Shown piece by piece: positions 28,179-36,664 of a stretch of DNA of 64,000 nt (position 1 is its first letter; every line of letters starts with the position of its first letter). The translations under genes were made by a program, and so were the position numbers. The notes below the pieces were generated by a model. The model worked only from the letters and a program-made list of their open reading frames with translations. It was not told the DNA's origin and searched no databases. The DNA is from Betaproteobacteria bacterium LSUCC0117. GTDB lineage: Bacteria; Pseudomonadota; Gammaproteobacteria; Burkholderiales; Burkholderiaceae_C. The stretch covers positions 62,001 through 126,000 of the forward strand of contig JAUJFZ010000002.1 in the NCBI GenBank assembly GCA_030441535.1. Direction: 5' to 3'.

Positions 28179-28739
28179 ATGCGTAACCTCACTCAAAAAT
28201 CTACAGCATTGCGTTTGGCACGCTTCGGCACCCTGCTGGCGTTGATGGGGGCGCTGACCGCTTGTCAAACCATGCAGGCCATGATGGAGACCCCTGAAAA
28301 AGAGAAAAAAGCGGAAGTTATTCCGCCCGCAGTGGAACCGATTCCCGTTCGCTCAGCACGCGCCTCAATGATTGCCCCTATCGTCGAGACCCGCGAGACC
28401 ATCACGGCCACTGGCTATGCGGTGGTCAGCATCCAAAACCACAAGACACCAGCGCAAAAGCGGTTGCTCGCCATCCGCGCCTCGAAACTGGACGCCTATC
28501 GCGCCCTGACCGAGCAGGTTTATGGTCAACACTTGGATGCCACCACCACCGTCGCCGACATGACCGTGATGAGCGATACGTTCCGTACCCGCGTTGAGGG
28601 CGTGATTTACGGCGCTGTTTTGGTCAGCATCACCCCTGCGGGTGACGACACCTACGAGACCACTTTGTCGCTGGATGCGCGTGTGGTTGACGATTTGCGT
28701 GCGCTGTATTTGGGTCAATTGGCATCCAACATCCGCTGA
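28179..28739 (+). CDS. flgP: FlgP-like LPP20-family lipoprotein
   Basis: A 186-residue lipoprotein: the signal peptide ends in the lipobox LTAC near residue 29. The conserved part is ITATGYAVVSIQNHKTPAQKRLLAIRASKLDAYRALTEQVYG, the LPP20/FlgP pattern. In Vibrio and Campylobacter FlgP forms an outer-membrane-associated ring or disk around the flagellar basal body. Its neighbour is a FlgT-like gene, as in the Vibrio flgTOP region. A sigma-28 promoter precedes it. Confidence 0.8.
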   Translation: MRNLTQKSTALRLARFGTLLALMGALTACQTMQAMMETPEKEKKAEVIPPAVEPIPVRSARASMIAPIVETRETITATGYAVVSIQNHKTPAQKRLLAIRASKLDAYRALTEQVYGQHLDATTTVADMTVMSDTFRTRVEGVIYGAVLVSITPAGDDTYETTLSLDARVVDDLRALYLGQLASNIR

Positions 28740-28755
28740 GAGCGGCAATGGCGTC

Positions 28756-28770
28756 TGGCACGCCGTTTGC
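28756..28770 (+). promoter_or_regulatory. Sigma-54 promoter of FlgT-like gene
   Basis: TGGCAC, GCCGT, TTGC followed by AT matches the RpoN consensus exactly. It begins 17 bases after the flgP stop. Transcription would start near 28782, which rules out the in-frame codon at 28748 as translation start for this transcript. Confidence 0.85.
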
Positions 28771-28786
28771 ATGCGTTGGGGATGCC

Positions 28787-30328
28787 ATGACTTTAAAGAC
28801 TGCCATGACCGTCGACCAATCGCATCCCACATTGACACAACGCCTTGTATGCCAGGGCGCCTTGCTGGCACTATTTGCCGGTTCGCCGCTTGTCGCACGG
28901 GCCCAGCTTGGCCCCACGACACTGAGAGCTTTGGAGGCGCAAGTGGGCATACCCGACGGGTCAACCCCCATCGCCCAAGCAGCGCCTGCACCGGTAACGC
29001 CTGGCCCAGCGACGACCGCAGTACAGGCCGCGAATGGGGCCGCCGCCCCAACACCTGCGCAGGCCGGTGGCGCTGCAACCCCTCCGCCCCCCCTCAAACC
29101 TGAGCCCATCGACTGGGCGAATTTCAAGGCACCTCAGTCAGATGAAGAGCGGCGGCTAGAGACCGCCAAGGCAAAGAAAATTGCTGACATGCGCGCGTTG
29201 TTGGGTACGAACACCACCCCAGCTAAAGCGGTAGCGAAAGCCTCAGCACCCCAGAAACCAGCTAAAGACGCTGAGGCTACGCCCTATGATGCGCAACTCG
29301 CCGCCATTCGCGACGCCCTGATCGAAAAGGCCTTGCAGGGCCCCACCCGTGTGGTTTCGACCGCTTGGATTGACGATCAAGGCCGTTTGCATGAAGACGC
29401 GCAGATGACCAATGACATGCGCGTGCGGGGCGTGCGAGTCCTGAATTACACGGCCAATGGCAAGGCGGCTATCAAGGCCGATGTCGATATGCAGGCGCCC
29501 AATCAACCCATTTGTGCAGCCCCCGATGCCGCCAAGTGGACCCAGCACGTTCGCGTAATGTCTCGAATCTCACCCGATGTGCGCCCTGAAGACTTGCACT
29601 TTGCCAACGAGATGTTGGCGGGTTGGCGCACCGAGTGGGCGCGTGCAAGCCAAACGTATGCCCGGCGTTGGCAACAAAGCCCCATGAATGTTGCCGAGCG
29701 TGATGCCTATGAACAGGCCCTGTTGGGCCGTACCACGGGAGGTCGTCCCGACCACGGGCAGTGGCGCTTGCTCATGACCATCGCTCGCGCCGATGAGGGC
29801 CCCGAAACCGCAGCAACGCCCGCGCCTCAGTTCGCATTGTTTGGTAATGCGCCCGACAACCGAATATTGCGTCATTGGCAATTGACACTGCGCTTGGAGC
29901 CCATGTTCAGTAAAGCTGCGCCGCTGGTCCAGCAAGCCAAGCTCACTTGGACCATGCCGGAGGCGACCCTGATTCCCCCAAAGTTGCCCGAGAACGTCGC
30001 AGTCGGTTTGGCTTGGGAATCCGAGAAGTGGATTAAAGCCATCAACGAACGCATGGCCTGTGAGCCCCTGCAATTCGCAATGAAAGAGAAAATGGGGGGT
30101 GAAGTCCACATCAACGGTGGGCGATTCAACGGCCTTGAAGTGGGCGATCGCCTCGTGATGGTTGACAGCCGCGCCTTACCCGCGAGAATGTTGCACGCAG
30201 GGGTAGCCGCTCGTTTGGCCCTGGCTGAGGTGGCCCAAGTGGATGAAACCGAGTCGGTTTTGCGACAAGTCGCTGGCCCACAGTTACCCGAGAAGCCCCA
30301 GGGCGACTGGGTGGCAATGCCCTATTGA
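28787..30328 (+). CDS. flgT: FlgT-like flagellar H-ring protein
   Basis: A 513-residue protein with a signal peptide (cleavage likely after VARAQ). Residues about 90-170 are low-complexity Ala/Pro. Then comes YDAQLAAIRDALIEKALQG and a beta-rich region up to ERMACEPLQFAM. The last about 85 residues (GGEVHINGGRFNGLEVGDRLVM) resemble the FlgT C-terminal domain. FlgT builds the H-ring of Vibrio flagella and helps to place stator partners. ATG 28787 has GGGG upstream; ATG 28805 is an alternative. Similarity is by pattern, so moderately sure. Confidence 0.68.
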   Translation: MTLKTAMTVDQSHPTLTQRLVCQGALLALFAGSPLVARAQLGPTTLRALEAQVGIPDGSTPIAQAAPAPVTPGPATTAVQAANGAAAPTPAQAGGAATPPPPLKPEPIDWANFKAPQSDEERRLETAKAKKIADMRALLGTNTTPAKAVAKASAPQKPAKDAEATPYDAQLAAIRDALIEKALQGPTRVVSTAWIDDQGRLHEDAQMTNDMRVRGVRVLNYTANGKAAIKADVDMQAPNQPICAAPDAAKWTQHVRVMSRISPDVRPEDLHFANEMLAGWRTEWARASQTYARRWQQSPMNVAERDAYEQALLGRTTGGRPDHGQWRLLMTIARADEGPETAATPAPQFALFGNAPDNRILRHWQLTLRLEPMFSKAAPLVQQAKLTWTMPEATLIPPKLPENVAVGLAWESEKWIKAINERMACEPLQFAMKEKMGGEVHINGGRFNGLEVGDRLVMVDSRALPARMLHAGVAARLALAEVAQVDETESVLRQVAGPQLPEKPQGDWVAMPY

Positions 30329-30340
30329 AGAGAGAAAGCC

Positions 30341-30898
30341 ATGATTTCAAAGACCCAATCCCAAACCAAACGCCGTTCCCATTGGCAGCCGGCATTTGTC
30401 GGCGCACTTGTTGCCGCGACGATTTGGGCACTGCTGCCCCGTGCAGCCCACGCGCAGGGCGCCAACATGCTGGCAAACGATGCGCTCAAGGCGCTACTGG
30501 GCAAAGATATGCCCATGGATAGCGCGGCGGCCAACGCCACGGGGGCGCAAGTGATGATGACCGAGGTACCGGGGGCACCCGTCTCAGTGGCCGCAGATGG
30601 CAGCCGCCAGCGCTACACCGTGAATAAAGGTGAGACTTTGGACCGTGTAATCGCGCGGTCCATGACGGGCATTCGCGCCGATATCAAATTAATCCGTAAA
30701 GCATTCGTGATGCTCAACCCCACCGCCTTCCCGCGTGGCACCCCGCATATCATGATCGCAGGCGCGCATTTGCAGGTGCCAACGGTGGGTGATTTACAGG
30801 CGCTGAGTGGTGGTCGCGCCTTGTCGGCCCAAGCCTCTGCTGAAAATATGACGCCGTCTGAACCCGTAGACAAACGCGGTTGGGTGCGATTCCCGTAA
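30341..30898 (+). CDS. Secreted LysM/FimV-like protein
   Basis: A 185-residue protein with a signal peptide (cleavage about AAHAQG, residue 39). The middle segment QRYTVNKGETLDRVIARSMTG and VMLNPTAFPRGTPHIMIAGAHLQVPT matches the N-terminal LysM-like region of FimV, a peptidoglycan-binding polar hub of pili and type II secretion. It lies 12 bases after the FlgT-like gene and is likely co-transcribed. A cell-wall-binding role near the flagellar rings is inferred. Confidence 0.72.
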   Translation: MISKTQSQTKRRSHWQPAFVGALVAATIWALLPRAAHAQGANMLANDALKALLGKDMPMDSAAANATGAQVMMTEVPGAPVSVAADGSRQRYTVNKGETLDRVIARSMTGIRADIKLIRKAFVMLNPTAFPRGTPHIMIAGAHLQVPTVGDLQALSGGRALSAQASAENMTPSEPVDKRGWVRFP

Positions 30899-30918
30899 TT
30901 CCTTAGCGCGAACACACC

Positions 30919-32478
30919 ATGCTCTTTTCGCCCGAAACCATGGCCGTTGCCGGGCGTTTGAATACGCTGGTTATCGACGCGCGTGCAGCCGTTATTCAGG
31001 CGCCCGAAGCCCGCCTTTTAGGGTTGACACAGGGGCAGATCGTGAACGCCATCGCCGAAGTGCGTGGCGAGCGCTTGAAGTTGATCTTGCAGGGGCGTGC
31101 CATTGAGTTGCCGCGCGGCTTAAGGCTCAGTCCCGGTGACGCGGTCACCCTCAAGGCGCTGGCGCAAACCTCCGGTCAATGGCAGCTGCAACCGCAGGCG
31201 ATTAATGGCAAACCCGTGACCTTGGCACCGACGCCTCAGGTCGCCCAGGCACCACAGACCGCATCCAAGCCCCAGACCGCGCCGGCATCACAAACGACAC
31301 CAGCATCACAAACTGCGCAGACGACGCAAACTACACCGGCGCCGCAAACCACGCCAGCGAAGCAGATACCGCAGGGGCAGCAGCCATTGCAGTCATTGCA
31401 GCCCGTGCAGAGCAGGGCAGGGACTGCAACGCCCATACCCGCACCGACGGGCGCCCAAACGACGATCGCCCAAGCGGGTGCGCCGACTGCGAAGGTGAGC
31501 CCAAAAACACCGGTCCCGCCCGGTCATGTACGGTTCACACCTGACGCGCAAGTCACAACCAAAGCGGCTGAGGCGCTTGCGGCAGCGACAAACAAACCCG
31601 CGGCCACGCAAACGCCGGCAGGCGTGCAGCCCTTGGCGCAACCCGATGCGGCCGTTTCTGCGCGGCTCAGTGCGTTGCTGTCGCGTCCGCCCGACACATC
31701 GGCATGGGCTCATTTATTTAAAAGTGGGGCGCTTGATCAATTGTTGAAGTGGGTGACCCATGCAGCGCCGAGGTCTAGCGCAGCCACATCGGCCTTAGCG
31801 ACACCCGTTGGGGCGGCGGCGCCCTTGGCGGAGCGTTTTGACCAATGGCCGTTGCTCAATTTGCGCATGGGAGGCTTGACGCCGCGCACTCTGCGTGACG
31901 CCATGCTGGCGAGCGGCTTATCGGCGGAAGCCTTGTTAGCCCGGGGGGACTCGAGAGGGCGCCCTGACGTGAAGACACTGCTACGCCAGCTGATGGCGGT
32001 ACTCCAGCAAGGCACCAACGCCCATACGGTGGTGAAAGATGCCTTCGACGACATCGAGCGCGCGCAAGTGGATGCCGCACAGGCCTTAGAGCGCCGCGAG
32101 TTGGCTTTTTCACTGGTGTTGCCGTTCTCTGACGCGGAGCCCATCAACCTTAAATTTCAGCGTCACGCCAAGCGCGATGATGCGCCGGGGCATGTTTACA
32201 CGGTCGATGTCCACACGCAAAACCAACGCTTGGGGGAGTTGTGGATGCGAAGCCAAATCCATATTCAAGCGGACCGCACCGATGTCGCGCTCACCATGTG
32301 GGCGGTACGCGCTGATGTGGCTGTGCAAGCCCGCGCACACGTGGATGACTTGCGCGATGAGTTGGAAGCGGCTGGCTTGGGGCTAATTGAAGTCCAGGTG
32401 TTCAACGCCGCGCGTCCGAATCAGGATGCCGCGTGGACCACGCCTGATGCCGGTACCGTATTGGACGTTTCAGCATGA
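30919..32478 (+). CDS. Second FliK-like hook-length control family protein
   Basis: A 519-residue protein. Residues about 1-95 form a folded N-terminal domain (GQIVNAIAEVRGERLKLILQGRAIEL). A Pro/Gln/Thr-rich linker follows. The C-terminal part has ELAFSLVLPFSDAEPINLKFQR and WMRSQIHIQADRTDVALTMW, similar to the Flg_hook domain of FliK. It overlaps the next gene (FlhB-C-terminal homologue), the same pair known as ylqG-ylqH in Bacillus. Whether it acts in length control is unknown. Confidence 0.75.
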   Translation: MLFSPETMAVAGRLNTLVIDARAAVIQAPEARLLGLTQGQIVNAIAEVRGERLKLILQGRAIELPRGLRLSPGDAVTLKALAQTSGQWQLQPQAINGKPVTLAPTPQVAQAPQTASKPQTAPASQTTPASQTAQTTQTTPAPQTTPAKQIPQGQQPLQSLQPVQSRAGTATPIPAPTGAQTTIAQAGAPTAKVSPKTPVPPGHVRFTPDAQVTTKAAEALAAATNKPAATQTPAGVQPLAQPDAAVSARLSALLSRPPDTSAWAHLFKSGALDQLLKWVTHAAPRSSAATSALATPVGAAAPLAERFDQWPLLNLRMGGLTPRTLRDAMLASGLSAEALLARGDSRGRPDVKTLLRQLMAVLQQGTNAHTVVKDAFDDIERAQVDAAQALERRELAFSLVLPFSDAEPINLKFQRHAKRDDAPGHVYTVDVHTQNQRLGELWMRSQIHIQADRTDVALTMWAVRADVAVQARAHVDDLRDELEAAGLGLIEVQVFNAARPNQDAAWTTPDAGTVLDVSA

Positions 32479-32771
32479 GACGCCAGCGACTCGAAGCCGT
32501 TGCCTTGGCCTATGGCCAAAACGAGGCACCCGTGGTTACAGCCAAAGCCCAGGATGAATTGGCTGAGCGAATCATTGAGATTGCGAAGGAGCAGGGTATT
32601 TACATTGCCCAAGACCCGCAGCTGCTGGCGATGCTGAGCCGCTTGGATCTTGAGGAGCAAATACCGCCCCAACTGTATGCCGCGGTCGCGGTGATTTTGT
32701 CGTGGGCTTATTGGCTGAAGGGCATGGAGCCCGGCGACGAGAAGGAAACCCCGCCTCAGGCCTCGTTGTAG
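32475..32771 (+). CDS. FlhB C-terminal-domain homologue (FhlB-like)
   Basis: A 98-residue soluble protein like the post-cleavage C-terminal part of FlhB: EAVALAYGQNEAPVVTAKAQDELAERIIEIAKEQGIYIAQDP. It lacks the membrane part and the NPTH motif. In Salmonella, an FlhB fragment of this type can partly replace the real domain. It overlaps the upstream FliK-like gene by 4 bases and the convergent flgN by 16 bases. Confidence 0.85.
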   Translation: MRRQRLEAVALAYGQNEAPVVTAKAQDELAERIIEIAKEQGIYIAQDPQLLAMLSRLDLEEQIPPQLYAAVAVILSWAYWLKGMEPGDEKETPPQASL

Positions 32772-33187
32772 CCACGGGCGCGGCGCGCGCGGCTGAGTTT
32801 GCCGAGGCGGTCGTAGACTTCCACCGTGGCTTGTCCCGTCGCACCTTGCAGCGCCGCAATAGTGCCACGAATGGCATCGAGCTGGCGAGAAATCAAAATC
32901 TCATTGCGATGGTGGGCATCCCGACAAGCGGCCATCTGCTGTTTGAAGCTGTCCCACGCCACGTCCTGAAGCGGGTGATTGTCTGGGTCCACACCTTTAT
33001 CGGTCACGCCCGTGAGTGTGGATAGCTCGGCCAGCAAGGCGGATTTACCGGGTTGGAGCGCCTCAAAGGCGTCAATGTTTTGCGCTTTGAGCGCGTCAAA
33101 CTCATCAGCCAACAGACGGGCAAGCCGTTGCGCACGGGCCTCAGCCTGTGTCACGTTGTCCGTCAGTGTGGTGCCGCTGAGCGTCAT
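32756..33187 (-). CDS. flgN: FlgK/FlgL export chaperone FlgN
   Basis: A 143-residue helical protein with LLADEFDALKAQNIDAFEALQPGKSALLAELSTL and a helical C-terminal half with a heptad-like pattern. FlgN binds FlgK and FlgL and brings them to FlhA. It lies 7 bases after flgM on the same strand, the common flgMN arrangement. Sequence conservation of FlgN is low, so length and context carry much of the call. Confidence 0.88.
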   Translation of the reverse strand: MTLSGTTLTDNVTQAEARAQRLARLLADEFDALKAQNIDAFEALQPGKSALLAELSTLTGVTDKGVDPDNHPLQDVAWDSFKQQMAACRDAHHRNEILISRQLDAIRGTIAALQGATGQATVEVYDRLGKLSRARRARGYNEA

Positions 33188-33194
33188 TCGAGGT

Positions 33195-33521
33195 TCACTC
33201 GCGGATCATCTGCTCAATGGCCACGAAATTCTCTGCAATGCGTTTCGCATTGAGGGGATAGTTGCCATCACGGATTGCGTCTTTGATTGCGTCAACTTTG
33301 GCGCGGTCAAAGGCGGGTTCTGCCATGGCGCTTTGAGCGGCCGCGCTGAGCATCAACACGTCGTCATTCGAGCGGCGCGCTTCTTCGGCAGGGGCGGCTT
33401 CTTTGCCGTCTGCGCGGGGCTTTTCGTCGCCGAGGGCACGGGCCTTGGCCCGGCTTTCCGCTTGCCGTGCATTCAGATCGGCTGCAGCAACGCTGGCTTG
33501 CTGTGTGATCGGGTTAGTCAT
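33195..33521 (-). CDS. flgM: Anti-sigma-28 factor FlgM
   Basis: A 108-residue protein with a disordered polar N-terminus and the conserved sigma-binding helices at the C-terminus: DRAKVDAIKDAIRDGNYPLNAKRIAENFVAIEQMI. FlgM holds FliA inactive until it is exported through the finished hook. A sigma-28 promoter lies directly upstream, giving feedback. Confidence 0.94.
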   Translation of the reverse strand: MTNPITQQASVAAADLNARQAESRAKARALGDEKPRADGKEAAPAEEARRSNDDVLMLSAAAQSAMAEPAFDRAKVDAIKDAIRDGNYPLNAKRIAENFVAIEQMIRE

Positions 33522-33571
33522 AAGGTACTCACTTTACTGCTTTTTTGCATTTTTCCATGGATGCCCTCTTG

Positions 33572-33598
33572 ATATCGGCCTATTCTCACGAATCTTTA
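33572..33598 (-). promoter_or_regulatory. Sigma-28 promoter of flgM-flgN
   Basis: Read leftward: TAAAGATT, 11 bases, GCCGATAT. The match to the sigma-28 consensus is nearly complete. The -10 box is about 50 bases before the flgM ATG. Confidence 0.87.
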
Positions 33599-33639
33599 GC
33601 CAAAAGGGTAGAAAAATATCAAATTAGAACAACAATCTA

Positions 33640-34404
33640 CTATAGGCCTACGGCTTCATTTAAACCGATTACTTTCCCAGTAATTATTCGCCCTGATTCT
33701 GGGTTTTTTAACCGTATCTGCTCACCCATACGGGCGCTTTCTTCCGCCAACAAGCGGACCGAAATTTGAAAACCATTGCCGTTGCCAACAGAAAGTTTCA
33801 CCATTGCGCCACGTTTGACCAGTACCGCGGCGCGTACGTCATGACGACGCAGGGGTTTACCGGCGGCGATGTCCCTCACTAATTCGGCACCAACCGCTTG
33901 TTCTATAGCGTCCAAGGTGTTATTGCCAGCAACTTTTGAGTCCGCCGGGACCACCTTCAGCATGTCAGCGGTTAACCGTGTACCGCGTGTTAGGTGGACT
34001 TGGGGAACCACCCATTGGCCTTCGGTCGCCGGTTCAGCGGCAGCGGCTGTGTTGTTGCTGACCGGGGCTTTGCCCTGGTGTGTCGTCAAGACGAACAATT
34101 GCCATTGGGGGCTGGTGCAGCGCACCCGTAGGTTGGTCGACTGTCGAAACGGTGCATCCACCAGTAATTCAGCGTCGCAGGGGCTGGGTTGAACCCGCTC
34201 ATTGATTTCGGCGAGCGACAGAGCCGGCTCATCGGGATGATTTTTTTCACCCCAGAGGCTCACTGCCTGCGCGATCGGCTCCCAGGCCTCGGGTATCGCG
34301 GTGGGGGCGGGATGCGCGCTCAACCAAGGGGCGAACCCCAGCATTAACCCCAGCCATCGGGTGATGGATTTTCTAATTGACGGTGGTCTGTTTCGGCACG
34401 GCAT
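33640..34404 (-). CDS. flgA: P-ring assembly chaperone FlgA
   Basis: A 254-residue protein from ATG 34404 with a signal peptide (SITRWLGLMLGFAPWLSAHP). The C-terminal SAF domain has VPQVHLTRGTRLTADMLKVV, RDIAAGKPLRRHDVRAAVLV and VSVGNGNGFQISV-like KLSVGNGNGFQISV. FlgA helps FlgI to form the P-ring in the periplasm. An open frame continues upstream to 34611 but would overlap the divergent gene and the promoter, so 34404 is preferred. Confidence 0.92.
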   Translation of the reverse strand: MPCRNRPPSIRKSITRWLGLMLGFAPWLSAHPAPTAIPEAWEPIAQAVSLWGEKNHPDEPALSLAEINERVQPSPCDAELLVDAPFRQSTNLRVRCTSPQWQLFVLTTHQGKAPVSNNTAAAAEPATEGQWVVPQVHLTRGTRLTADMLKVVPADSKVAGNNTLDAIEQAVGAELVRDIAAGKPLRRHDVRAAVLVKRGAMVKLSVGNGNGFQISVRLLAEESARMGEQIRLKNPESGRIITGKVIGLNEAVGL

Positions 34405-34460
34405 TTGCTTTGTCCTGGTTGTGTGGCGAGGTGACGAAACCTCGACACCACCCAAAGTAA

Positions 34461-34475
34461 GCAAAAACAGTACCA
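34461..34475 (-). promoter_or_regulatory. Sigma-54-like promoter of flgA
   Basis: Read leftward: TGGTAC, TGTTT, TTGC, then TT. One base differs from TGGCAC; GG and GC spacing is exact. The start would be near 34449, about 45 bases before the flgA ATG. Confidence 0.65.
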
Positions 34476-34482
34476 ACCACCC

Positions 34483-35685
34483 ATGACACTTCAAGCGATC
34501 AACCCGGACTACCTGCCCAGCAGCGGCGGGTCTGCCCGTGGGCGAGATGGCATAGCCGCAGGGGGCAATACCGGCGCAGGCACTGGGTTTGCTCGTTTGG
34601 TGGCACAACAAACGCCCGCCAGCTCACCGCCCGTATTAGACGCGGTGCGGGTGAAGCGCGGTGACACCTTGATTGGAATCATCAAAGACGCAGCCCAGGC
34701 CAGCGGTAGGAGCATCACTGGTGCCGAAGCTTGGCGGCTTGCGCAAACCGTCGCCACACACAATGGCTTACGCGATGTGAACCTGATCTACCCCGATCAA
34801 ACGTTGCAGCTCAAGGGCATCCAGGCGCAAGTCGGTGCGTTACCGTTGGCGACTGTGGCGAAGAGCGCACCGCCCGAGTCGGTCGTGCGTGCGCCGCAGC
34901 CCCCACCGGCGCCGACCCCGCCCCCCTCGACACAAGCGGCCTTGGCCCTGCGGATGGCGCAGAGTCTTTCGGCGCAATCACTTGATGGGGTGCAGGCAAA
35001 AACGCCGACCGCCACACTGCCGACGCCGGTGGCTGTCACCGCATTGCGGGGCGCGCCGTTTGCCCCGCGTATGCACACCCCCGTCTTGGATAAAACCCTG
35101 CAACGCGCAGTCGACAAAGGCTTCATTGCCTCGCAAGAGGTGAATCAGGTGAAGGCCAAGATCGCCCACATGGCGCAGAAGTACAACTTCCAACCCGATG
35201 ACTTTGCGCGCCTCACGTTGATGGAAAGCGATGGCATGAACCCGCAAGCCTCCAACGGTAGCTGCCACGGCATCATTCAATTCTGCAGCGGCGATGACCG
35301 TGGTGCTGCTTCGGTCGGCTTTGCAAAAAACGCCAAAGCTATTTTGGGTCTTAGCGCAGTCGCGCAACTCGATTTGGTGGATAAGTATTTCAGTGATGTG
35401 GGCGTGGGCAAGAACGGTCGTGAACGCTTGGATGATTTGTATCTGAGCGTTCTCACACCAAACGCACGCAGCGAGCGGCGTCGGCACGTGCCACTGGATA
35501 TCCCTGGGCAACAAGCCGCTTACTTGCATGTGGGCCGTGACCGCGCGCGTCCCATCACTCGCCAATCGATATGGACCGGTTTAGTCCAAAACGCCAATGA
35601 GCGTTTGCGCGCCGCGAGCGATACGACGACCGCACCGAAGGCAGTTCAGAGCTGGAAAGTCAGCGCCTATCGAGGTCGCTCATGA
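34483..35685 (+). CDS. LysM plus lytic-transglycosylase-like protein (flagellar peptidoglycan remodelling)
   Basis: A 400-residue protein. A LysM-like domain is at about residues 53-111 (VRVKRGDTLIGIIK ... NLIYPDQTLQL). A Pro-rich linker follows. The C-terminal domain (about 205-380) has FARLTLMESDGMNPQASNGS followed by CHGIIQF, resembling lytic transglycosylases with Glu248 as candidate catalytic acid. No signal peptide is seen, so export through the flagellar secretion system is possible. It stands upstream of flgB. The FlgJ here lacks its muramidase domain, and this enzyme may supply it. Confidence 0.75.
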   Translation: MTLQAINPDYLPSSGGSARGRDGIAAGGNTGAGTGFARLVAQQTPASSPPVLDAVRVKRGDTLIGIIKDAAQASGRSITGAEAWRLAQTVATHNGLRDVNLIYPDQTLQLKGIQAQVGALPLATVAKSAPPESVVRAPQPPPAPTPPPSTQAALALRMAQSLSAQSLDGVQAKTPTATLPTPVAVTALRGAPFAPRMHTPVLDKTLQRAVDKGFIASQEVNQVKAKIAHMAQKYNFQPDDFARLTLMESDGMNPQASNGSCHGIIQFCSGDDRGAASVGFAKNAKAILGLSAVAQLDLVDKYFSDVGVGKNGRERLDDLYLSVLTPNARSERRRHVPLDIPGQQAAYLHVGRDRARPITRQSIWTGLVQNANERLRAASDTTTAPKAVQSWKVSAYRGRS

Positions 35686-35726
35686 GCAGGCGGCAAGGGT
35701 TTGCCGCTTTCGCCGTTACTGCTGTA

Positions 35727-35741
35727 TGGCATGAGATTTGC
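35727..35741 (+). promoter_or_regulatory. Sigma-54 promoter of flgB operon
   Basis: TGGCAT, GAGAT, TTGC followed by AT fits the RpoN consensus with T in place of C at the sixth base, a common variant. Transcription would start near 35753, about 62 bases before flgB. Confidence 0.85.
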
Positions 35742-35814
35742 ATGAACGGTATCGACAAGGCCCAAGAAAACTTGAGCCGGTGACGTAAAAAAATTTGAGT
35801 CGTTGGAGACGAAG

Positions 35815-36198
35815 ATGGAATTGTTCAACAACCCCTTAGGGATTCATGAGCGGGCGCTGCAAGCGAGATCCCAGCGCCTGGAGTTGATCGCCCAAAACAT
35901 CGCCAACGCCGACACCCCTCAGTACAAAGCGCGTGACCTCGACTTCAAAAAAGTCATGACCCAGCAACTCGGGCAGCCAATCCGAGCCACCGATCAGCGT
36001 CACTATGCGATTGCTGAAACAACGGATAGCAACAGTGTCAAGTTTCGCGTGCCCTTCAACACTTCATTTGACGACAACACCGTCGAGATGAGCGTCGAGC
36101 AGAGTAACTACGGTAAAGCCGCGTCTGACTACCAGGCCACGCTGAGCTTTTTAGAAAGCCGCATGAGTGGCATACGCAAAGCCCTCAAGGGCGAGTAA
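35815..36198 (+). CDS. flgB: Flagellar rod protein FlgB
   Basis: A 127-residue proximal rod protein starting MELFNNPLGIHERALQARSQ at ATG 35815 with GGAG upstream; a TTG four codons earlier is less likely. Typical segments are LIAQNIANADTPQYKARDLDF and the C-terminal YQATLSFLESRMSGIRKAL. It is the first gene of the flgB-to-flgL run. Confidence 0.95.
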   Translation: MELFNNPLGIHERALQARSQRLELIAQNIANADTPQYKARDLDFKKVMTQQLGQPIRATDQRHYAIAETTDSNSVKFRVPFNTSFDDNTVEMSVEQSNYGKAASDYQATLSFLESRMSGIRKALKGE

Positions 36199-36209
36199 AG
36201 GAGAGCCTC

Positions 36210-36635
36210 ATGTCCCTCGGTAACATTTTTGGTATTGCAGGCACCGCTTTGAATGCGCAGCTGGTGCGCATGAACGCCACCGCGTCGAACCTGGCCAACG
36301 CAGGCACCACAGCCAGCAGCGAGGCAGAAGCTTTCAAAGCCAAGCGGACGGTTTTCAAGGCCCTCGTTAACGAGAGCCTTACCAACGCTGGTGCTCCCTA
36401 TGTTGGTGGTGTGAAGGTGGATCGCATGCAAGACGACAGCACGCCCATTCAAGCCATCTATGACCCCAGCAATCCGCTGGCGGATGCGGGCGGTTACATC
36501 TACCCCGCTAACGTGAATGAAGTCACCGAAATGGTCGACATGATGGCCTCCTCACGCTCTTACCAAAACAACGTCGAGGTCGTGAACACCGCGCGCCAAT
36601 TGATGTTGCGCACGCTCGAATTGACGCGTACCTGA
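36210..36635 (+). CDS. flgC: Flagellar rod protein FlgC
   Basis: A 141-residue rod protein with the N-terminal ALNAQLVRMNATASNLANAGT motif of axial proteins and a C-terminal VTEMVDMMASSRSYQNNVEVV helix. It follows flgB by 11 bases with AAAGGAGAG as ribosome-binding site. FlgC forms the rod with FlgB, FlgF and FlgG. Confidence 0.95.
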   Translation: MSLGNIFGIAGTALNAQLVRMNATASNLANAGTTASSEAEAFKAKRTVFKALVNESLTNAGAPYVGGVKVDRMQDDSTPIQAIYDPSNPLADAGGYIYPANVNEVTEMVDMMASSRSYQNNVEVVNTARQLMLRTLELTRT

Positions 36636-36664
36636 TTCACCTTCGATAAGAGGAACCCGCTACC

